The notes: generated by a model not told the origin, from the sequence alone. A DNA stretch of 64,000 nucleotides from Streptomyces gobiensis (GCF_021216675.1 NZ_CP086120.1:3532501-3596500), one strand, 5' to 3'. Shown: positions 33,717-42,851, numbered from the stretch's first letter. Numbers and translations are program-made.

Positions 33717-35291
33717 TCAGCCTCCTCCCGCAAGCTCGTCCAGCATCGCCGCACGCATCCGCAGCGTTGCAACAAGGCGCTGGAACGCCTCCGCCCAGTA
33801 CTCACCCGCGCCCGGAGCGCCGCCTTCCGGCTCGTCGGGGAGCGTGGCCAGAGGGGTGAGGCGGTCCGCCTGGGCCGGATCCAGGCAGCGCTCGGCCAGG
33901 CCCATCACACCGCTGAAACTCCATGGATAGCTGCCCGCGTCGCGGGCGATCTCCAGCGCGTCGACCACCGCCCGGACCAGCGGCTCGGACCAGGGCACCG
34001 CACAGGTGCCGAGGATCCGGAAGGCCTCGGACAGGCCGTGCGCCGCGATGAACTCCGCTGCCCACGCCGCCCGGTCACCCGGACGGAGCACGGTCAGCAG
34101 CCGCGCCGGATCACCGGGCCCCTCCGCCATCGGTATGGACGGCTTGCCGATAAGGGCCCGCGCCCACTCCGCGTCCCGCTGTCGCACCGCCGCCCGCGCC
34201 CAGGCGGCGTGCAGATCCGCCTGCCAGTCGTCGGCCACCGGCAGCGCCACGATCTCAGCCGGGGAGCGACCACCCAGCTGCCGGGACCAGTCGGCCAGCG
34301 GCGCCGCCTCCACTACCTGGCTCAGCCACCAGGACCGCTCGCCGCGCCCCGAAGGCGGCTTCGGGACGACGCCGTCGCGCTGCATCCCGTTGTCGCACTC
34401 ATAGGGTGCCTCCACTACGAGCTGGGGACCCGGGTGCGGGGTGTGCGGGCCCGTACGGTCCAGGCTGACGCACGCCCGGGCCCGTACGGACATCCGTGCG
34501 GCCAGTGCGGAGCCCGGCAGGGCGGACAGCAGCTCAGCGGCGGTGGCCCGCACCGTGCGGCTGCGGTCCGTCAGCGCCTGCTCCAGAAGGGGCTCATCCC
34601 CGGCCGAGAGCCCTTGGCGCAGTGAGTCGAGGAACATCAGCCGGTCCTCTGCCCGCTCCGAGGACCAGGTGCCGGACAGCAGCTCCCGGGCCTTGGCCGG
34701 GTCACGGCGGCGGATCGCCGTGAGCAGGGCTACCCGCTCGGCGAACAGCCCCTCGTCCCAGAGCCGCCGTACGGCATCGGCGTCCTGGGGCTCCGGACCG
34801 GGGTGACCTGCCGCGCCGCGCAGGGCGAACTTCCACTCCGGATTGAGCCGGGCCAGCCACAGCGCACGCGGCCCGGCGAAGGCCAGGGTCTCGGCCCGCA
34901 GGTCGGTACGGGAACGGGCCGCGTCAAGCAGCGCCGGAAGCTGCGCGGCCGGGGCGCGGTAACCGCGGGCGTTGGCGGCGGCGAGCCACTGGGGCAGCAG
35001 CTCGGCGAGGTCCGGTGCGCTGCCGCGCCGTCCGCCGCCGCCCTCGGCGCGGCCCGTGAGAAGCAGCGCGAGCCGTCGTGCCGCCGCCGCGGGCAGCGCC
35101 GGCCGGGTGTCCCGCGGCGCGGGCTCCGGCCGTGCCGCCGCGGCGGCCGGTCGCAGCCCGGCCCTGCGCCGCACGGCCGCTGTCGCGGCGAGGTCCAGCA
35201 GCGCGGCCGGTGAGCCGCCCGGCGGTGTCCGCCGCTCGGCCCCGAGGAGCGCGGCGGACACGAGATCGTTCCAGGTCGTTCCGGCTGTCAC
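33717..35291 (-). CDS. DUF5691-like alpha-helical protein of the SWIM/MoxR locus
   Basis: The 524-residue protein is rich in Ala, Leu and Arg helices and has HEAT-like signatures (LLEQALTDRSRTVRATAAELLSALPGSALAARM), suggesting a solenoid scaffold. No catalytic motif is apparent. GTG 35291 overlaps the TGA of the SWIM gene by four bases, so both proteins are coupled. Proteins of this type are regularly encoded beside SWIM zinc-finger proteins and MoxR-VWA modules. I assign DUF5691 from this pattern and position, not from a profile search. It probably works in the same complex as the SWIM protein. Confidence 0.65.
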   Translation of the reverse strand: MTAGTTWNDLVSAALLGAERRTPPGGSPAALLDLAATAAVRRRAGLRPAAAAARPEPAPRDTRPALPAAAARRLALLLTGRAEGGGGRRGSAPDLAELLPQWLAAANARGYRAPAAQLPALLDAARSRTDLRAETLAFAGPRALWLARLNPEWKFALRGAAGHPGPEPQDADAVRRLWDEGLFAERVALLTAIRRRDPAKARELLSGTWSSERAEDRLMFLDSLRQGLSAGDEPLLEQALTDRSRTVRATAAELLSALPGSALAARMSVRARACVSLDRTGPHTPHPGPQLVVEAPYECDNGMQRDGVVPKPPSGRGERSWWLSQVVEAAPLADWSRQLGGRSPAEIVALPVADDWQADLHAAWARAAVRQRDAEWARALIGKPSIPMAEGPGDPARLLTVLRPGDRAAWAAEFIAAHGLSEAFRILGTCAVPWSEPLVRAVVDALEIARDAGSYPWSFSGVMGLAERCLDPAQADRLTPLATLPDEPEGGAPGAGEYWAEAFQRLVATLRMRAAMLDELAGGG

Positions 35292-36628
35292 AGCGGTACC
35301 GCCTCTCCCTCGGACCAGACCGTATGCGGGGTGAAACCACGGTGTCCGCACTCGCCGAATACGGTCACCGGGCCACCGCCCGATATCGCGGCCAGCCGCC
35401 ACCGGCTCGTACGGGCCCCGGGGACAAGCGGGAGCGCCGCGTCCCCCTCCTGGTCGGCGATCTGCCAGAACTCGCCGTCGGGAATGGGCGTTACCCCGCG
35501 GAGCACGGTCGGCCAGCCGTCCAGCCAGGGGTCGTCACACAGCGCGGCGCCGTATGCCGCCAGGGCCTCGCCCACCCGCACTCCTGCCGGGACCCCGCCG
35601 GGTACGGGCGGCGTATGCCGTTCGCCGAGCGTGGCGCGCAGCGGGCGGGCCGCCGGATAGTAGGCCAGCTCCGCGTCGAGCACGGAGCCGACCGGAAGCG
35701 TCAGCTCGGGGGCTCTTCCGGCCGCGCCGAAGGAGAGCAGCAGCGCCAGCCGGCCGCGCCGCTGGCCAAGCAGCCAGATGCGGCGCACGGCCAGCCGCCC
35801 CTCGTCCGTGTCCCGTTGCCCGAGGACCAGCCAGCCGTCCCGTATCCCCTCCCCGTCCAGCAGGGTCGCCGCATCGGTCGTGAGCCCCACATGGCTGCGG
35901 ACGGTGGCGGCCAGCGGCCCGGGGAGCCGGTCGAGGCCCAGATAGCCCTGATTGAGCAGGTGCAGCAGCGCGCACTCCTCCAGCAGCCGGGCGGGCCAGC
36001 CCGCTCCGGTGCCGGGGATCGCCGACAACTCCCTGATGCGCGCGGCCAGTCCGGGGGCCTGCGCGTCCACCATCCGGGCGGCCATCTCATCCCACCTGGC
36101 ATAGCCCGCCTGGTCGGCACTCGCGATGCCGCCGCGCAGCAGATCCGCCAGCCGCTGCTCCAGCTCCGTGGCACCGGCGGCGATCCGCTGTGCCCGCCGC
36201 TCGGCGCGGCGGCGCGCCGCCACCGGGTCGGCGGGCTGCTTACGCTCAGCACCGTCGCCACCCGGGCGCCGCCCTCGCGCCCGGCGCCCGGCCAGCCACT
36301 GCCCGGCCCACTCGGGCGGCTCCCGCGTCGCCGCGCCGACCGTGCCCTCGTCAGCCGCCCACAGCAGAAGCAGCCCGAGCGCGTGCTTGCACGGGAACTT
36401 CCGGCTGGGGCAACTGCACTGGTATCCCGGCCCCTCGATGTCCACGACCGTCTGATACGGCTTGCTGCCGCTGCCCTTGCACAGCCCCCAGAGCGCGCCA
36501 TCGGCCGCGGCCGCCTCGGACCACGGCCCTGGTGCGGCGAGCTTGCCCCCCGCTTTGCGTGACGCGGCGTCAGGAGCCAGCGCCAACACCTGTTCCGCTG
36601 TCCAGCGGACAACCCCCTGTCCAGTCAT
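35288..36628 (-). CDS. SWIM zinc-finger protein
   Basis: The 446-residue protein has a SWIM motif near the N terminus, Cys71-x-Cys73 ... Cys80-x-His82 (CSCPSRKFPCKHALGL), a zinc site that binds DNA or protein. A long helical and beta C-terminal part of unknown function follows (LDRLPGPLAATVRSHVGL ... GGGPVTVFGECGH). It resembles E. coli YehQ-type proteins. ATG 36628 is only seven bases from a TACGGT -10 box, so the transcript is probably leaderless. The upstream element TTGTCAGTG marks a DNA-damage promoter. The gene leads a two-gene operon with the DUF5691-like gene and faces the MoxR-DUF5682-VWA operon. Confidence 0.85.
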   Translation of the reverse strand: MTGQGVVRWTAEQVLALAPDAASRKAGGKLAAPGPWSEAAAADGALWGLCKGSGSKPYQTVVDIEGPGYQCSCPSRKFPCKHALGLLLLWAADEGTVGAATREPPEWAGQWLAGRRARGRRPGGDGAERKQPADPVAARRRAERRAQRIAAGATELEQRLADLLRGGIASADQAGYARWDEMAARMVDAQAPGLAARIRELSAIPGTGAGWPARLLEECALLHLLNQGYLGLDRLPGPLAATVRSHVGLTTDAATLLDGEGIRDGWLVLGQRDTDEGRLAVRRIWLLGQRRGRLALLLSFGAAGRAPELTLPVGSVLDAELAYYPAARPLRATLGERHTPPVPGGVPAGVRVGEALAAYGAALCDDPWLDGWPTVLRGVTPIPDGEFWQIADQEGDAALPLVPGARTSRWRLAAISGGGPVTVFGECGHRGFTPHTVWSEGEAVPL

Positions 36629-36635
36629 GTCTCCG

Positions 36636-36658
36636 ACCGTACGACCCACCACTGACAA
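36636..36658 (-). promoter_or_regulatory. RecA-NDp/PafBC-type promoter of the SWIM operon
   Basis: On the minus strand TTGTCAGTG (36650-36658), an 8-base spacer and TACGGT (36636-36641) match the published TTGTCRGTG-N8-TANNNT consensus at every defined position. The -10 ends seven bases before the ATG, implying leaderless mRNA. Confidence 0.8.
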
Positions 36659-36739
36659 TCCCGCCCGGCCACTGCCCAGCCAACGCCCAGCCGCCGCGCA
36701 GTTCCCGTTCTGCGGTGCGTATGCGCAGGTCAGGGGCGA

Positions 36740-36762
36740 TTGTCAGTGGTGGGATGCAAGGT
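36740..36762 (+). promoter_or_regulatory. RecA-NDp/PafBC-type promoter of the MoxR-DUF5682-VWA operon
   Basis: TTGTCAGTG (36740-36748), an 8-base spacer and CAAGGT (36757-36762) match the DNA-damage promoter consensus except for the first -10 base. With the opposing promoter it forms a 16-bp perfect inverted repeat, CCCACCACTGACAATC at 36645-36660 and its complement at 36738-36753. Confidence 0.7.
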
Positions 36763-36817
36763 AGTTGGCAGCTGGATCAGCCGGATCAGCCGGACAGTCC
36801 GACCACGAGGGGGAGTT

Positions 36818-37918
36818 GTGAGCGCCAGTCACACGGAGCCGGTCGCGCTGCGGCCACACGCGGAGGACGCCTTCGCGGCGGAGCTGAAAGCCCTCGCGGC
36901 GGCCGATGACCGGCCACGCCCGGAGCGATGGCGGCTGTCACCCTGGGCCGTCGCCACCTATCTGCTCGGCGGCGCACTGCCGGACGGCACCGTGATCTCG
37001 CCCAAGTACGTCGGGCCCCGGCGGATCGTCGAGGTCGCGGTGACGACGCTCGCCACCGACCGCGCGCTGCTGCTGCTCGGGGTGCCCGGCACTGCCAAGA
37101 CCTGGGTCTCCGAGCATCTCGCCGCCGCCGTGAGCGGTGACTCCACGCTGCTGGTGCAGGGCACGGCGGGCACCCCGGAAGAGGCCATCCGCTACGGCTG
37201 GAACTACGCCCAGCTGCTGGCCAACGGGCCCAGCCGGGACGCCCTGGTGCCCAGCCCGGTGATGCGTGCGATGGCCGAGGGCATGACCGCCCGGGTGGAG
37301 GAGCTGACCCGCATTCCGGCGGACGTCCAGGACACGTTGATCACGGTCCTGTCCGAGAAGACCCTGCCCATCCCGGAGCTGGGGGAGGAGGTCCAGGCAG
37401 TCCGCGGCTTCAACCTGATCGCCACGGCCAATGACCGGGACAGGGGCGTCAACGAGCTCTCCAGCGCGCTGCGCAGACGCTTCAACACGGTGGTGCTGCC
37501 GCTGCCCGCGACCCCAGAGGCAGAGGTCGACATCGTCGCGCGCCGAGTGGACCAGCTCGGCCGCTCGCTCGACCTGCCGGCCGCCCCGGACGGCCTCGAC
37601 GAGATCCGCCGGGTCGTGACCGTCTTCCGTGAGCTGCGCGACGGGGTGACGGCGGATGGCCGCACCAAGCTGAAGTCCCCTTCCGGAACGCTCTCGACGG
37701 CCGAGGCGATCTCCGTGGTCACCGGTGGTCTGGCACTGGCCACCCACTTCGGAGACGGCGTCCTGAGGGCGAGCGATGTCGCTGCGGGCATCCTCGGCGC
37801 GGTGGTCCGCGACCCGGCGGCGGACCGCGTGGTGTGGCAGGAGTATCTGGAGGCGGTCGTCCGTGAGCGTGACGGCTGGAAGGACTTCTACCGCGCCTGC
37901 CGCGAGGTGAGCGTATGA
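36818..37918 (+). CDS. MoxR-family AAA+ ATPase
   Basis: The 366-residue ATPase has Walker A GVPGTAKT (88-95), a PADVQDTLITVLSEKTLPIPELGE block (the MoxR pore/ISM region), the sensor-1 motif NLIATANDRDRGVNELS and the arginine-finger region LRRRFN. MoxR proteins act as chaperones that load or remodel partners bearing VWA domains. GTG 36818 follows GGGGGAG and the downstream DUF5682 gene overlaps by ATGA. The gene corresponds to E. coli yehL in content and neighbourhood. A DNA-damage-type promoter sits about 55 bases upstream of the start. Confidence 0.93.
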   Translation: MSASHTEPVALRPHAEDAFAAELKALAAADDRPRPERWRLSPWAVATYLLGGALPDGTVISPKYVGPRRIVEVAVTTLATDRALLLLGVPGTAKTWVSEHLAAAVSGDSTLLVQGTAGTPEEAIRYGWNYAQLLANGPSRDALVPSPVMRAMAEGMTARVEELTRIPADVQDTLITVLSEKTLPIPELGEEVQAVRGFNLIATANDRDRGVNELSSALRRRFNTVVLPLPATPEAEVDIVARRVDQLGRSLDLPAAPDGLDEIRRVVTVFRELRDGVTADGRTKLKSPSGTLSTAEAISVVTGGLALATHFGDGVLRASDVAAGILGAVVRDPAADRVVWQEYLEAVVRERDGWKDFYRACREVSV

Positions 37919-40251
37919 CGGTGGAGCCACTGCTGCTGGGTGTGCGTCACCATGGGCCCGGCTCGGCCCGGGCTGTCCATGCGGCGCTGGTGGCCCATGA
38001 GCCGAAGGTCCTGCTCATTGAGGGCCCTCCGGAGGCGGACGCGGTCATCGGGCTCGCCGCGGACGAGGCGATGCGGCCACCGGTCGCGCTGCTGGCCCAT
38101 GCCGTGGAGGAGCCCAGCAAGGCGGCGTTCTGGCCGCTGGCCGAGTTCTCCCCGGAGTGGGTCGCTGTTCGCTGGGCGCTCGGCCGGGATGTCCCGGTGC
38201 GCTTTATCGACCTGCCGGCGGCGCAGACGCTCGCGCTGAGCGGGGCCGGTGGCGACACGCCCCCCGGCGACGCCGTACGGATCGACCCACTGGCGGTCCT
38301 CGCCGAAACCGCCGGGTACGACGACCCGGAACGCTGGTGGGAAGACGTCATCGAACACCGGGGGGCTTCGCCGCGGGGGCCCGAGGGCGGGGGTGGGGCT
38401 GCCGCCCCGGGACCCCCGCCATGCTGGGGGGTCGCGGCACCCCCCGACCACCACGGGACGGTGGCGGGTGATCCGTACGCCACCTTCGCCGCGCTGGGGG
38501 AGGCCATGGCCGCCCTGCGGGAGGTGCACGGGGACGGGGGCCACCGGCGGGACAGCGTGCGGGAAGCGCATATGCGGCTGCGGTTGCGGGAGGCGCGGCG
38601 GGAGTTCGGGGACGGTGGGGTGGCCGTCGTATGCGGGGCCTGGCATGTGCCCGCGTTGCGGGAGAAGCGGACGGTGGCTGCGGACCGGCAGGCGCTCAGG
38701 GGGCTGCCCCGGGTGCGGGCCGAGGTCACCTGGGTGCCATGGACCCACCGTCGGCTTGGGCGGCACAGCGGCTATGGGGCCGGAATCGCCTCGCCGGGGT
38801 GGTACGGGCATCTGTTCTCCGCGCCCGACCGGCCCATTGAGCGCTGGATGACCAAGGTGGCCGGGCTGCTGCGGGAGGAGGACTATGGCGTTTCCTCCGC
38901 GCATGTCATCGAGGCGGTGCGGCTCGCCGGGACGCTGGCCGCGATGCGGGGGCGGCCACTGGCCGGGCTGGGCGAGACCGTGGACGCCGTACGGGCCGTG
39001 ATGTGCGAGGGATCCGAGGTGCCGCTCGCGCTCATCCGGGACCGGCTGATCGTCGGGGATGTGCTCGGTGAGGTGCCCGCTGGCGCGCCCGCCGTGCCGT
39101 TGCAGCGCGATCTCGCCCGGGCACAGCGCTCGTTGCGGCTCAAGCCGGAGGCGCGGGAGCGCGATCTGGAGCTGGATCTGCGGACGGCGAACGACGCCGC
39201 CCGCAGCAGGCTGCTGCATCGGCTGCGGCTGCTCGGTATCGGCTGGGGCGAGCCCGTGCGGAGCCGGACCGGCAGCACCGGCACCTTCCGGGAGAGCTGG
39301 CGGCTGTGCTGGGAGCCGGAGCTGTCGGTGCGGGTGGCCGAGGCCGGGATCTGGGGGACCACCGTGCTGGGGGCCGCGACCGCCAAGGCTGGGTCGGCGG
39401 CGCGCGAGGCCACCACGCTGGCCGAGGTCACGGAGCTGGCCGAGCGCTGTCTGCTGGCCGGGCTCGCCGACGCGCTGCCGGGTGTGATGCGGGTTCTCGC
39501 GGACCGGGCCGCGCTGGACGCGGACGTCGGCCATCTTGCCCAGGCGCTCCCCGCACTGGTGCGCTCGGTGCGCTATGGCGATGTGCGCGGTACGGACGCG
39601 GAGGCGCTCCGCGAGGTCGCCGAAGGGCTCGCCGAGCGGGTCTGTGTGGGGATGCCGCCCGCCTGCGTAGGGCTGGACGGCGACGGGGCAGCCGAGATGC
39701 GGGGCCATATCGACGCGGCTCACCAGGCGATAGCGCTGCTGGACCGGGCGGGGACACAGGGACGCTGGCGCGCCCTGCTGCGCACGCTCACTGAGCGGGA
39801 GCGGATACCGGGGCTGCTCCGTGGGCGCTGTGGCCGACTGCTGCTGGACGACGGCGAGCTGGCGCAGGAGGAGGCCGAGCGGCTGATGGCGCTCGCGCTC
39901 TCCCCGGGCACCCCGCCCACCGACGCGGCGGCCTGGGTCGAGGGCTTCCTCGCCGGCGGCGGCATGCTGCTGGTGCACGACGAACGGCTGCTGGCCCTGG
40001 TCGACGGCTGGCTTTCGGGCGTCCCGCAGGAGGCGTTCACGGGCGTACTGCCGCTGCTGCGGCGGACGTTCGCCGCATACGAGCCGGGGGTGCGCCGCAC
40101 CGTCGGCGAGTTGGTCCGCCGCGGTACGGGGGGCCGCGGCGTATCAGCGACAGGCGCTGAGGAGGCGCCCGCCGGCTTCGGCCCGGCCCTTGACCAAGGC
40201 CGGGCCGAAGCCGTGCTGCCGACGGTACGACTGCTGCTGGGGGTGGACTGA
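37915..40251 (+). CDS. DUF5682 family protein
   Basis: The 778-residue protein starts LLLGVRHHGPGSARAVHAAL and contains LIEGPPEADAVI and a VVCGAWHVPAL segment, the hallmark pattern of the large DUF5682 (YehM-like) partner in MoxR-VWA operons. The HH near the N terminus, the EGP acid and the WH pair resemble a TraB/PrgY/GumN-like metal-site arrangement, so an enzymatic role is possible but unproven. The rest is long helical repeats. An inserted Gly/Pro/Ala-rich stretch (about residues 150-180) coincides with two tandem DNA hairpins. It overlaps its neighbours at both ends (ATGA at the start, TGATG at the stop). Confidence 0.8.
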   Translation: MTVEPLLLGVRHHGPGSARAVHAALVAHEPKVLLIEGPPEADAVIGLAADEAMRPPVALLAHAVEEPSKAAFWPLAEFSPEWVAVRWALGRDVPVRFIDLPAAQTLALSGAGGDTPPGDAVRIDPLAVLAETAGYDDPERWWEDVIEHRGASPRGPEGGGGAAAPGPPPCWGVAAPPDHHGTVAGDPYATFAALGEAMAALREVHGDGGHRRDSVREAHMRLRLREARREFGDGGVAVVCGAWHVPALREKRTVAADRQALRGLPRVRAEVTWVPWTHRRLGRHSGYGAGIASPGWYGHLFSAPDRPIERWMTKVAGLLREEDYGVSSAHVIEAVRLAGTLAAMRGRPLAGLGETVDAVRAVMCEGSEVPLALIRDRLIVGDVLGEVPAGAPAVPLQRDLARAQRSLRLKPEARERDLELDLRTANDAARSRLLHRLRLLGIGWGEPVRSRTGSTGTFRESWRLCWEPELSVRVAEAGIWGTTVLGAATAKAGSAAREATTLAEVTELAERCLLAGLADALPGVMRVLADRAALDADVGHLAQALPALVRSVRYGDVRGTDAEALREVAEGLAERVCVGMPPACVGLDGDGAAEMRGHIDAAHQAIALLDRAGTQGRWRALLRTLTERERIPGLLRGRCGRLLLDDGELAQEEAERLMALALSPGTPPTDAAAWVEGFLAGGGMLLVHDERLLALVDGWLSGVPQEAFTGVLPLLRRTFAAYEPGVRRTVGELVRRGTGGRGVSATGAEEAPAGFGPALDQGRAEAVLPTVRLLLGVD
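38387..38445 (+). repeat. Two tandem GC hairpins inside the DUF5682 gene
   Basis: GCGGGGGT-GGGGC (38387-38399) pairs with GCCCC-GGG-ACCCCCGC (38404-38419), and GGGGGGT (38426-38432) pairs with ACCCCCC (38439-38445). The encoded residues are low-complexity Gly/Pro/Ala and interrupt the WWEDVIEH ... FAALGEAMAALREV alignment, which suggests an insertion of palindromic DNA. Confidence 0.6.
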
Positions 40252-41441
40252 TGGGTACGGCTTTGATGGGCACGGACCCGATGGGTACGGGCTTGGTGGG
40301 TACAGACTTGGCGGATGTCACGAGCGCGGAGGAGCGGCTGCGGCGCTGGCGGTTGGTGCTCGGGGGCGGTGATGGCGCCGAGGGCACCGGCTGTGCGCTG
40401 GGGGAGCGGGACGCCGCCATGGACCGGACGCTGGCAGCGGTGTACGGGCAGGAGCGGCAGGCCGGGCTGGGCGGCTCGGCGCCGCGCGTGGCCCGCTGGC
40501 TCGGGGACATCCGCGGCTACTTCCCCAGCTCCGTGGTGCGGGTGATGCAGCGGGACGCCATCGACCGACTCGGGCTCGCCACCATGCTGGCGGAGCCGGA
40601 GATGCTGGAGGCGGTCGAGGCGGATGTACATCTGGTCGGGACGCTGCTCTCGCTGGGCAAGGCGTTGCCCGAGACCAGCAGGGAGACCGCGCGCGCCGTC
40701 GTCCGGAAGGTCGTCCAGGAGCTGGAGAAGCGGCTCGCCGGCCGCACCCGCGCCACCCTGACCGGGGCACTGGACCGCTCGGCCAAGGTGCACCGCCCCC
40801 GGCACCGGGACATCGACTGGAACCGTACGATCCGCGCCAACCTCAAGAACTACCTGCCCGAGCAGCGGACGATCGTCCCCGAGCGGCTTATTGGGTATGG
40901 CCGCGCGGCACAGGCCGCGAAGAAGGATGTGATCCTCTGTATCGACCAGTCGGGGTCGATGGCGGCCTCTGTCGTCTACGCCTCGGTGTTCGGCGCGGTG
41001 CTCGCCTCCATGCGGTCGATCGACACCCGGCTTGTTGTCTTTGACACCTCTGTCGTGGATCTCACCGAACAGCTCGACGACCCGGTCGATGTCCTCTTCG
41101 GCACCCAGCTCGGCGGCGGCACCGATATCAACCGGGCGCTGGCCTACTGCCAGTCACAGATCACCCGGCCCGCCGAGACCGTCGTCGTGCTCATCAGTGA
41201 TCTCTACGAAGGGGGCATCCGGGACGAGATGCTGAAGCGGGTCGCGGCGATGCAGAGCGCGGGCGTGCGGTTCGTCACGCTGCTCGCACTCTCCGATGAG
41301 GGAGCGCCCGCGTATGACCGGGAGCACGCGGCGGCGCTCGCCGCGCTCGGCGCGCCCGCCTTCGCCTGTACACCGGACCACTTCCCGGAGGTGATGGCGG
41401 CGGCAATTGAGAGACGGCCACTACCGATACCTGAAAACTGA
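40251..41441 (+). CDS. VWA-domain protein of the MoxR locus
   Basis: The 396-residue protein has a C-terminal von Willebrand A domain with MIDAS motif DQSGS (Asp232, Ser234, Ser236), a TDINRAL threonine loop and an ISDLYEGG acidic loop. The N-terminal half is helical (LRRWRLVLGGGDG ... YLPEQRTIVPERLIGYGRAA). It matches the YehP/CoxE type substrate or adaptor of MoxR ATPases. The ATG shares its A with the upstream TGA. The first ~20 residues are MGTxLMGTDPMGTGLVGTD-like repeats, so a later ATG or GTG start is possible. Confidence 0.88.
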   Translation: MGTALMGTDPMGTGLVGTDLADVTSAEERLRRWRLVLGGGDGAEGTGCALGERDAAMDRTLAAVYGQERQAGLGGSAPRVARWLGDIRGYFPSSVVRVMQRDAIDRLGLATMLAEPEMLEAVEADVHLVGTLLSLGKALPETSRETARAVVRKVVQELEKRLAGRTRATLTGALDRSAKVHRPRHRDIDWNRTIRANLKNYLPEQRTIVPERLIGYGRAAQAAKKDVILCIDQSGSMAASVVYASVFGAVLASMRSIDTRLVVFDTSVVDLTEQLDDPVDVLFGTQLGGGTDINRALAYCQSQITRPAETVVVLISDLYEGGIRDEMLKRVAAMQSAGVRFVTLLALSDEGAPAYDREHAAALAALGAPAFACTPDHFPEVMAAAIERRPLPIPEN

Positions 41442-41520
41442 GCGGCAGAGAGCGAACCATGTGGCCTGCCCGTCCCCGGCCCAGCGACGACGGGATGGGC
41501 GTCGCCGTATCCTGGCTCTG

Positions 41521-41536
41521 TGTGACCGGTCTCACC
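41521..41536 (+). promoter_or_regulatory. Candidate Crp-like site upstream of sucC
   Basis: TGTGACCGGTCTCACC fits the general CRP palindrome TGTGA-N6-TCACA at nine of ten positions, and GGTGTGACG follows at 41541-41549. It lies ~145 bases before the sucC start. Functional relevance is inferred only. Confidence 0.3.
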
Positions 41537-41678
41537 GCGCCGGTGTGACGTGGGATTTATGCAGCGCACACGGGCGGGGCTAATCTGCAAGGCGGACATG
41601 CCGCGTACACCGCAGACGCGGCCACGCGGCACGCCCACGCTGACAACGACCGCGATAACTGATGAGGGACGGACGCGC

Positions 41679-42851
41679 GTGGACCTGTTCGAGTACCAGG
41701 CGAGGGATCTCTTCGCCAAGCATGACGTACCGGTGCTGGCCGGTGAAGTCATCGACACGCCTGAAGCAGCCCGCGAGGTGGCTGAGCGACTCGGCGGTCG
41801 CGCGGTCGTCAAGGCACAGGTGAAAACCGGTGGCCGTGGCAAGGCCGGTGGCGTCAAGCTCGCCGCCGACCCGGCGGACGCTGTCGAGAAGGCCGGCCAG
41901 ATCCTGGGCATGGACATCAAGGGCCACACGGTCCACAAGGTGATGCTGGCCCAGACCGCGGACATCAAGGAGGAGTACTACGTCTCCTTCCTGCTGGACC
42001 GCACCAACCGCACCTTCCTGGCCATGGCCTCCGTTGAGGGCGGTGTGGAGATCGAGGAGGTCGCGGCGACCAAGCCCGAGGCCCTTGCCAAGATCCCCGT
42101 CGACGCCCTTGAGGGTGTGACCGAGGCCAAGGCCCGCGAGATCGCCGAGGCCGCGAAGTTCCCGGCCGAGCTCGTTGACCAGGTGGTCAACACCCTGCAG
42201 AAGCTGTGGGACGTCTTCATCAAGGAGGACGCCCTCCTCGTTGAGATCAACCCCCTCGCCAAGGTCGGTGACGGCAAGGTCATCGCGCTGGACGGCAAGG
42301 TGTCCCTGGACGAGAACGCCGCGTTCCGCCAGCCGGAGCACGAGGCCCTTGAGGACAAGGCGGCGGCCAACCCGCTCGAGGCCGCAGCCAAGGCCAAGGG
42401 CCTTAACTATGTGAAGCTCGATGGCCAGGTCGGCATCATCGGCAACGGCGCGGGCCTTGTGATGAGCACCCTGGACGTTGTCGCCTACGCCGGCGAGAAG
42501 CACGCGGGCGTCAAGCCCGCCAACTTCCTCGACATCGGTGGCGGCGCCTCCGCCGAGATCATGGCGGACGGCCTGGAGATCATCCTCGGCGACCCGGACG
42601 TCAAGTCCGTCTTCGTCAATGTCTTCGGTGGCATCACCGCCTGTGACGCGGTCGCCAACGGCATTGTGCAGGCCCTGGAGCTGCTGAAGTCCAAGGGCGA
42701 GGACGTCACCAAGCCGCTGGTCGTCCGGCTGGACGGCAACAACGCCGAGCTGGGCCGCAAGATCCTGACCGACGCCAACCACCCGCTGGTCAAGCAGGTG
42801 GACACCATGGACGGTGCGGCTGACCGCGCCGCCGAGCTGGCCGCCAAGTAA
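41679..42851 (+). CDS. sucC: Succinyl-CoA synthetase beta subunit (ADP-forming)
   Basis: The 390-residue subunit has an N-terminal ATP-grasp ([37 protein letters not shown] nucleotide loop; [10 protein letters not shown] metal ligands). The C-terminal ligase domain has [12 protein letters not shown] and NFLDIGGGA. With SucD it makes succinate and ATP from succinyl-CoA in the TCA cycle. GTG 41679 after GAGGGACGG restores the standard N terminus; an upstream extension to 41550 is not family-like. sucD follows after 23 bases, so they are one operon. Confidence 0.97.
   Translation: MDLFEYQARDLFAKHDVPVLAGEVIDTPEAAREVAERLGGRAVVKAQVKTGGRGKAGGVKLAADPADAVEKAGQILGMDIKGHTVHKVMLAQTADIKEEYYVSFLLDRTNRTFLAMASVEGGVEIEEVAATKPEALAKIPVDALEGVTEAKAREIAEAAKFPAELVDQVVNTLQKLWDVFIKEDALLVEINPLAKVGDGKVIALDGKVSLDENAAFRQPEHEALEDKAAANPLEAAAKAKGLNYVKLDGQVGIIGNGAGLVMSTLDVVAYAGEKHAGVKPANFLDIGGGASAEIMADGLEIILGDPDVKSVFVNVFGGITACDAVANGIVQALELLKSKGEDVTKPLVVRLDGNNAELGRKILTDANHPLVKQVDTMDGAADRAAELAAK

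Noticed and set aside
37888..39978. 696-codon minus-strand frame opposite DUF5682
   Set aside because: The peptide is Gln/Arg/Pro/His-rich with no family features; the plus-strand gene is coupled to both neighbours by overlaps.
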